Positions 56,643-64,000 of a stretch of DNA of 64,000 nt are shown piece after piece. The DNA comes from Letharia columbiana (taxonomy: Eukaryota; Ascomycota; Lecanoromycetes; Lecanorales; Parmeliaceae), in assembly GCF_014066305.1 (NCBI RefSeq), contig NW_023501065.1, forward strand, positions 1 through 64,000, written 5' to 3'. A program made the translations under genes and the position numbers. The stretch's first letter is position 1. The number at the start of each line of letters is the position of its first letter. A model generated the notes under the pieces. The model ran no database searches and was not told the origin of the DNA. It saw nothing but the letters and a program-made list of their open reading frames with translations.

Positions 56643-59600
56643 ACATATTTTTAACTCAGCGTACTATTAATACACGGTTACGTTCGATAATCATATTTTT
56701 ACTTACTAGATTATATTACACTTTAAAAATATGTAAATTATAGATTAACTCATAATTTGAAACTTAATATACGCTAAGTATATAGAAATAATAAACATTT
56801 ATAACTATAATAGCGATATTTTTTATTTTTATAACTGATAGTCTATAGTCACATTTTATAACTATAATAGCTATATTTTAGTTATAAATGACTCTCTATT
56901 TAAAGAGATAGCTATAAGCGTCGTTCTTACTACTATTTAATACTATTCTTCTTATTATAATAAGTAAATACGAAGAACGTCTATTCTATCTAACTATATC
57001 TATATTAAAGAAATTCTTAATAGTTATTCTATAGTATAGTAATAGTAGATATATTAATTATAAGATTATTAAATAGTAGGTAGAAAGGTAATTATCTAAC
57101 TAGAAAGAATTTTTCGACTATTCTATATTCGATTCTTACTCGACGAGATTATAGAATTATCGAACGAAATCGTATTTATATTTTATATATTTTCAAGTAT
57201 CTACTAATCGTAGTTCGACTATTCGCTTCGCTTATAGTAGTTCGTAACTTAAAGACGTACTAGTCTTAAAGACGCGTTTTTTCGCGATTTGACACCCTAT
57301 ATTATAATCTACTATTATTTTATTATACTATATTTATATCTTATTCTAAATAAGAGAAACTTATCTAGAAGACTATTAATAAGTATAAGAATAATTATTT
57401 TCGTAACGCTATAGCGACCGTAGAGTATTATAGTCTTAAACCGCGATAGATATAAAGACGGCTTCGGGAATAAGCTTCTAGAAGTACTCGAATATTTATC
57501 TATATACGTCTTATTATAACTTAAGAATAGTCGCTATATAATTATATTAATCGTCTAGATAATATCGAGTATTTACTTCGACTAAATTACATTTAAAATA
57601 CTATTAAGTATATTCTAAAAATCGCTTTAAATTTATATTATTTCTCTAAATTACTCGATAAAGATTAAGCTATATAATTTATAAAACGATATTCTAAATA
57701 TTATAAATGAAAGTAAAAATCTCTTAGTATCGAGTATAAGAATATAACGAAGTTTAGATATATGTAACTTAGTAACGATATTTTAATTATTACTATATAA
57801 GATAGACTAAATTCTAGAGAATTTAGTAGAAATATCTCGTAGGTAATACGTTAGTAAGAGAGATTAAATCTCTATTATTAACACCTTTACTATACGCCTA
57901 ATACTATCGTATAGTTATATTAGAGAAATAGTTCTCTTAAATCTAATATAGTCTTAAACTATATTTAGTTTAAGCTCTTTAAACTCTTACGACCTTTATA
58001 GTTATCCTTCCTTTTTTTTAAGCCGAGCCTTTATAAGATATTATACTCGAGAAAGAAGAATTATATAGATATCGAATAATAGTAATATTACTAATTAGAC
58101 GCTTATTCGAAATCTTAACGCTAAACTTTTATTCTTTTATCGTATTAATATCTAGATAGCTTTATTAAAATTATAAAACCTTCGCGTAGAGTAAGAAATG
58201 AAATAAAAGAGTACTATCGTTTATAGTATCGTGACGGAGATTAATACTTTCCTTTATCTTTATTTTTCAATATAGATTTATTTAAAACGCGTCGCTATAA
58301 TCTTCTTTCGATTATTACTAATTCTACTATAGACTTATTAGAATATTTCTAATAAAACTTACTTAATAGCTTTTATAGATAAGAGACTTCTTCGAAGAGC
58401 TCTATAAGGGCGTAGTCTACTGGCGATTAGCTAGTGAATATAGACTATAAAAGATATAGTATCGTTATAAGATTTAATAGTATATTTAATAGTAGAATTA
58501 ATCTCTAAGAAATATTAAAACTTCGAGATATATAAAGTAGATCTATATCCGCTAAGCCTCTAGATATATAAGATATATTATTAAAATTGAATTTTAAAAG
58601 AAATCTTAATATAGTATATATGATATTAGCGTCTTAGCGTAAGTAGCGTTAAGGTCTATAACGTATTAGATTTAATAATTATCTTCTCTTTTAGATTTTA
58701 ATCTCTAGATATCTAAATAAATAGAATACTTATTAAAAAATCTTTAAACTTTAATAGAGAAATAAGAAAAAAGAGTTAATCTATTACGATATCGTTTTAA
58801 TAATATAATAAAATTAATCTTTACGCGCTATAAGCGCGTTATTAATATATTATATAATAATATTAATATTATCTTTAAGAATAATATCGCTTCTATAATA
58901 TTAATTAATAATAATTTATAATAAATCGACGCGCTTAGTATTAACGTTTTTATAGCGCTAGTTAATAGCTTTTATAGCGAATAATATTAGATTTAAGAAT
59001 TTATAATAAAATCTTAAAAACTTAATAAGTAAAGAAGAGAGAAGAGTTTTTTTATAGATAACGTTATTTTTATAATATATTACGTTTATAGCGAAGTAAC
59101 GTAATAATAATCTTTATTATAAAAATTCGAAGAGAGTAATTAATAAAGCGACGTATTCGCGATAATATTCTTAATTATTAATTAATAATAGTAGAAATAA
59201 TAATAATAGCTAGATAACGCGGTTTAATAGATAATAGTAAAATATTATTATATTATTATTATTTATATTACTAGATATTACTCGCTAGTAATAGCGCTAT
59301 AATAAAGAATATAAAAATTCCTTTTAAATTATTTATTTTTATTCTTTATAACTTCTAATATCTCTCTTATAAGTACTTACTCTAGCGCTATAATATTGAT
59401 ATTAATATTAATATAAGTATAATATATCTTATTATATTAATAGTCTACTTCTCTTTATTATAAGTATCTTATTATTATTAATCGCGTTAATATATAGATT
59501 AATAATTTTATAATATTCTTTTTTAATAATAATAATAACTTTAATAGTAAGTATATAATCGTTTTATAGGCGCGATTATTAATCCTTAACTATTTCTACT

Positions 59601-62600
59601 ACTATTACTTTATATATATAACTATTAATAAATTCTAATATCTAGTTTATTATATAGAACTTACTTTTATTAAGATAATAATTTATATATTTAAAATAAG
59701 TCTTCTCTTTATAATAATTATAAGATTAAAAGATATAGTATTAATCGCTATATTAAAATCTCTCTATATCTTTAAATATAAATAAAAAAATTAATATAAC
59801 GCTATTATCGCGTTAAATAATCTCGAAAGCTATCTCGTCGACGAGCTAAATTAAATAAGAAGATTACTTAGTAATATAAGTTATAGAAATATATAATAGT
59901 AATAACTTTAATCGCCTTTATTATAATTATAGATTTTTAAGATTAATTTATAGCGATATATAAGTGTATAGAGAAATTAGAGAGAATAAATAAGTTATTA
60001 AAGAAGAAGCTCGAGAGCCTCTATCGATATATAACGAATATCGATAAGTATTAACTCGAAGATTATACTTTAATTATCTTCTCGTTAAAGAATTAGATTA
60101 ATAAATTTAATTTAAAATCTAATATTAAGATAGTGAAGAATATTTAAATAGCAATCTTTTTTTAGTAATAGCGTTAATATAAGATTCTTAGATAGTTCTT
60201 TAATAGCTACTTTAGATAAAAATATATTTATATTAATAATATATACTCTAATATAATAAATATTCTTTATAGTAGAGTTTAATAGATAGTTAAATAATAT
60301 AATTATTTTATTAATTTATATCTTAATAGTAGTAAGTGTAGAGAAGTATACGCGTAGTATAAGTATTATCTAGAAATATATTTAATTTAATTAATAATTA
60401 TATCTTATTTTATTATCTTCGCTTACTTATTATTAATTTATATAATTAATTAAGCTCTTTAATAATAAGAGACTTATTATTTATTATTTAATACTTTTAT
60501 TTATTATTTATTTATTTATAGACTTAGATTAGCTCGCTAATATTAATAAGTTTATTATCTAATAGTTATTAATTATACTCTTCGCCTTAATTAGTCTATT
60601 TAATTTTATATTAAATATCTTTCTTATACTTAATCTTATTAATAATTTCTTTAATCTTTTAAAGCTTATCGTTATTAATAAGATTAAGAGCTTATATAAA
60701 GACTTTTACTATATTATTATAATCGCGAAGATAATAAAACTTAAATAACGATATATAAAAGATATTATAGATTTTATATATCGAGAATAGAAGTAGATAA
60801 TATATCTACGCCTTTATCTTATCTATAATTTAAAATAATCTTATAAATTTATAAGATAACTTCTTATTTAAATATTTCTACTTTAGATTCTTAATTATTA
60901 ATATTATTAAATCGTCTATTTTATAGCTTTAAGATTAATATATTTTATTATAATATTTAAACTAAGCCGCAATAGCGCTATAAAGGCGTTTTACTATCTT
61001 ATTTCTTAATATTTATAACTTCTTTATTCTATTATTTATAGCGAATATCTCTCTCTTAATAAAGTTATTCTTAATTTTCTAATAGATTTTAAAATAATAT
61101 TTATATATTAGAAAGAACGATATCGTTTTAATAAAGGAATATCAACTATTTATATAAGCGAACTCTACTATTAATAGTTATTTCGCTTAAACATTTTACT
61201 TATTATTAGTAAATATATATAAGAAATATTCTAATATCTAATTTTATCGCTTAATCTATTTATTAATTTATAAGTAAAAAGCGATACTTAAGCGTCGCTT
61301 AATTTTAGAATAAAAGTAAATAACGAATTAGAAGTTACTAGTAAATATAGAGTCTTTATTATTAATAATATCGTTTAATATATTATAGCAATATACTATT
61401 TTAAAATAAAATACTTTTACTAGTTAAGCGATATCGATTATAATAAATATAGAAATATATCTTATTATTTTTATAAATCGATTTATTATAACTAGAATAA
61501 TATTATAAATAATACTCTTATATTTACTCGCTAGTAAGTCGATAATAAAGTCTATAGAATTTTTTTTTTATAGTTTAATAATAATAAGAAACGAGCTTAA
61601 CTCGCTATATAAGCGATATCGCGAAGCTTTAATTTACTAGTAAATATTATATATCTTAATATAATTAATAACTTATTTTAAACTTTCGTTTTAATAATAT
61701 TTGCGAGTAAGTAATTTATATATCTTTATAGCGTTAAAGTATTTTAATAATAAATTATTATAATATTTACTAATAAGCTCTTTTCTTAAGATCTTATTTT
61801 TAGAGATATAAAGGCGATTATTATATCTTAATAGTCTCTCGAAGTCTAAGATTTATATTTAACTATATACATAACGCTTAATCGCTAGTTTATTAATATT
61901 AATTTAAAAAGAGTTTATCTAATTATTATAGACTTATAGATCTTAAATTAATATTTTTATTAGTCTTTAAAATACGTTATAAGTAATCTCTTATACGATC
62001 TTAGACTTTCTTTTAGAAATAATTATTTAAATATTAATAATACGAAATATAAGCGTTATCGTTATTATAATCTTTTTATCTCTTTATAATTACTCGTTAC
62101 TAGTTTAAAGTATAAATTTATTCTATAATATCGATAAAAGTTTAATATTTAATAACGAAATTCTTTTATAATCGAAACGTCGTAATAGCGGGTTAGTAAG
62201 ATTTAATTTACTTACTTAATAAAAAATTTTAAAGTTATAAATAGCTAACTTTAGCGTCTAACGAATTTATCTAAAGTTTAATTTCTTTTACTTTATAAAG
62301 CTCTTAAGATTATTATAATTTATTAGAATCTTAATATAAAACGTACTATCTTTTAGATAGTAATATTATTACTTTATAGACGCTATAATAGCGAGTAACT
62401 CTTAATTATAAATCTTATAATTTTACTTTATAGAAATTATTTTTCTAAATTAGAATATTATTAATCGTTAATAGTTATTCTTATTCGATTATAAAAATAT
62501 AGTTTTTATATCGAAGTTAAAAGCGTTAATTTTAAGATATAGCTTTAAATTTAAATTATAATAGCGTAGAAACGGCGTAGTTATAAAAGTGTTTTAAAGC

Positions 62601-64000
62601 TACTAAAACGTTAGCTCCGCGTTATCTATTTACTCTAATAATTTAAATTTCTTATTATTTTTATTTTCTTTAAATAAATTAGTAAATAGCGTTATTATAT
62701 TAAAATAGCTATAGATAAATTATTAATAGAAATTAATAAAGCTTAAAAAGACTTATATATCTCGATAACTTTTTAATTTTAATTACTTCTTAATAATAGC
62801 GATACGTTTTTAATTTATCGCGATATCTTTAATAAATATAATAAACTCTAGAAACTTAACTCGCTTAATATAAAATTAATACTTTTTTAGATTAGCGTAT
62901 AGTTAAAACTAGCGTAAACGCTTAAGTACTTACTTAATATATCGCTAATACTTTATTAAATTAGTATTATAAATTAGAATATTATTTAAATATATTATAT
63001 ATATTATATTTATTAGACTTATAAAAACTCTATTAATATATATATAAAAAGTTATTAATATATTAGCGAGTTTAAAAGATATAATTAAATATTCGAAGTA
63101 ATCGTAGCGATTGCGGAACGCTATTTTCTACTTATCGCCTTCTTTAATTCGAATTTAATAATAAATATCTTTAAAATTTAGTTTTATAAAGACTTTAGCG
63201 TTATATAAGCGATTTAGAGTCTTAATAATTAGAGGTAATAAATATCAATTTTTAATAGTTATCGCGTTTAGACCTCGATAATTAACGTAAAAACGAAGCC
63301 TTTTATTCTTTTTAAAAATAAAAAAAATTAATATTTCGATTAAAAAAGTTAAATAATAAATTTAGTTTTTCTAAAGAGAATCCTTTAGATAGCGTTATAG
63401 CTTTATTAACTTTATTTAAAATAGATTATATAAAAGATTATATAGCGATTTCTTATCGCTTTTAATCTTAATAATATAATCTCTCTATTTAAGCGTAGAT
63501 AAGATTTCTACTTTTTTATTAGAAAAAATATTATTAAACTCTAATAACTTCTAAGAGAGCTTTAGACTACGCTTATTTTTTAATTCGCTACGCGCTATCG
63601 CGATATATACGATTATAAATATATTTAACTTCTATTTAATAATTCGAGTAAATTTAATTAATTCTTTAATTTATAATTTATTAGCGTTAATCTTAAATCG
63701 CTATTACTTCGTCGTTAAATCTAGTAATACTTATAATTAACTTAGCTTAAATATATTTAATACGATATTATAGAGAGTAATATTAAAAGTTCTACATATA
63801 CGCTAAATCTCTTAATATACTTGATAAATATTCTAAATATTTTAAATATTCTTAATATTACTGCTTTTTACTTAATAGCGACGTTAATACTATATATACG
63901 AGATATATATATATAAAGTATATATATACGAAGTATATACGCGTTATAGCGACGTTATAGCTATATATAAAGAGTATATTTATTAAATTACGATATTAAT
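56643..64000. repeat. AT-rich isochore mutated by RIP
   Basis: From about 56643 to the window end the DNA is overwhelmingly A/T, with TpA greatly over-represented while CpA and TpG are nearly absent; many whole 60-base lines contain neither. CpG, CpT and ApG remain common. This is the exact strand-symmetric footprint of CpA-to-TpA mutation (RIP), not simple AT drift. There is no intact gene. The sequence reads as mutated transposons; one is identified separately. The part 56643-60700 has no family I can name, although a plus-strand Lys/Glu/Leu-rich frame is visible at about 59968-60150. Confidence 0.9.
60750..63570 (-). pseudogene. RIP-inactivated Ty3/gypsy retrotransposon pol (RT, RNase H, integrase)
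   Basis: Read on the minus strand through its stops, the block order is reverse transcriptase, RNase H, integrase, the Ty3/gypsy order. RT: the VDYRGLN-type motif appears as YVNYRGLN at 63283-63266, and the catalytic YLDD motif as YLNN at 62992-62968. RNase H: an ELLAII-type block lies at about 62422-62385. Integrase: the zinc-finger region is at about 61797-61695, the core at about 61510-61440, and the DGQ-type motif at about 61290-61245. Asp codons have become Asn and Trp or Gln codons stops, all G-to-A or C-to-T in RIP context. Gag and protease should lie beyond 63570 and the window edge. The element cannot be functional. LTRs were not found. Confidence 0.85.

Noticed and set aside
56643..64000. 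AT-rich block as a centromere or mitochondrial insertion
   Set aside because: The specific loss of CpA/TpG and the readable gypsy pol explain it as RIP-mutated transposon DNA; no mitochondrial genes are seen. A centromere cannot be excluded but has no positive evidence.
1..64000. tRNA or rRNA genes and CRISPR arrays
   Set aside because: No tRNA cloverleaf with a GGTTCRANYC arm, no rRNA-like stretch and no regular repeat-spacer array were found on inspection by eye.

Overview
This window is nuclear DNA from a filamentous ascomycete (Pezizomycotina; class not determinable by eye). The evidence is short introns of about 45-60 bases with GT..CTRAY..AG signals, fungal-type genes (fungal nucleoside hydrolase, CAP59/CMT1-type mannosyltransferase, vacuolar iron transporter, DUF1857, DUF6601), and a sharply bounded AT-rich block almost devoid of CpA and TpG, the footprint of repeat-induced point mutation (RIP). 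Gene models below were spliced by eye; junctions keep frame and follow fungal consensus unless stated.

Layout. 1-273: 3' end of an alkaline-phosphatase-like phosphodiesterase gene. 274-13.4 kb: gene-poor accessory DNA with one well-spliced but unrecognised gene end (2644-3423), a probable Ty3/gypsy LTR (about 3955-4272), a telomere-like repeat (5771-5788), a 60-base tandem duplication, degenerate repeats and two possible small genes. 13.4-21 kb: a conserved gene island with an alpha-beta fused succinyl-CoA-ligase-like gene, a DUF1857/AtaL-like gene, a small unknown gene, ERCC1/Rad10 and a CCC1-type iron transporter. 21-33.9 kb: a decay zone with a DUF6601 pseudogene, a second stop-bearing pseudogene, an intact secreted metallophosphoesterase, a paralogous pair of unknown genes (one intact, one killed by stops), a 715-residue unknown membrane-anchored protein and an irregular tandem repeat. 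34-56 kb: a disordered protein, a GPI-type Ser/Thr-rich protein, a nucleoside hydrolase, two tandem paralogues with a conserved intron flanking a disordered protein, a small membrane protein, a mannosyltransferase, a Cys-rich Ser/Thr-stalk membrane protein, a small Cys-rich protein and a GH43 glycosidase. 56.6-64 kb: the RIP-degraded AT-rich isochore, in which a minus-strand Ty3/gypsy pol (reverse transcriptase, RNase H, integrase) is still readable through its mutations.

The genes do not form one pathway. The housekeeping members are the DNA-repair nuclease subunit, the iron transporter, the nucleoside hydrolase and the mannosyltransferase. Secreted or surface proteins (phosphoesterase, GH43, GPI protein, Cys-rich membrane protein) are scattered among lineage-specific genes and pseudogenes, and the window ends in inactivated retrotransposon DNA. 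This is the bipartite gene island / RIP isochore organisation known from many ascomycetes.
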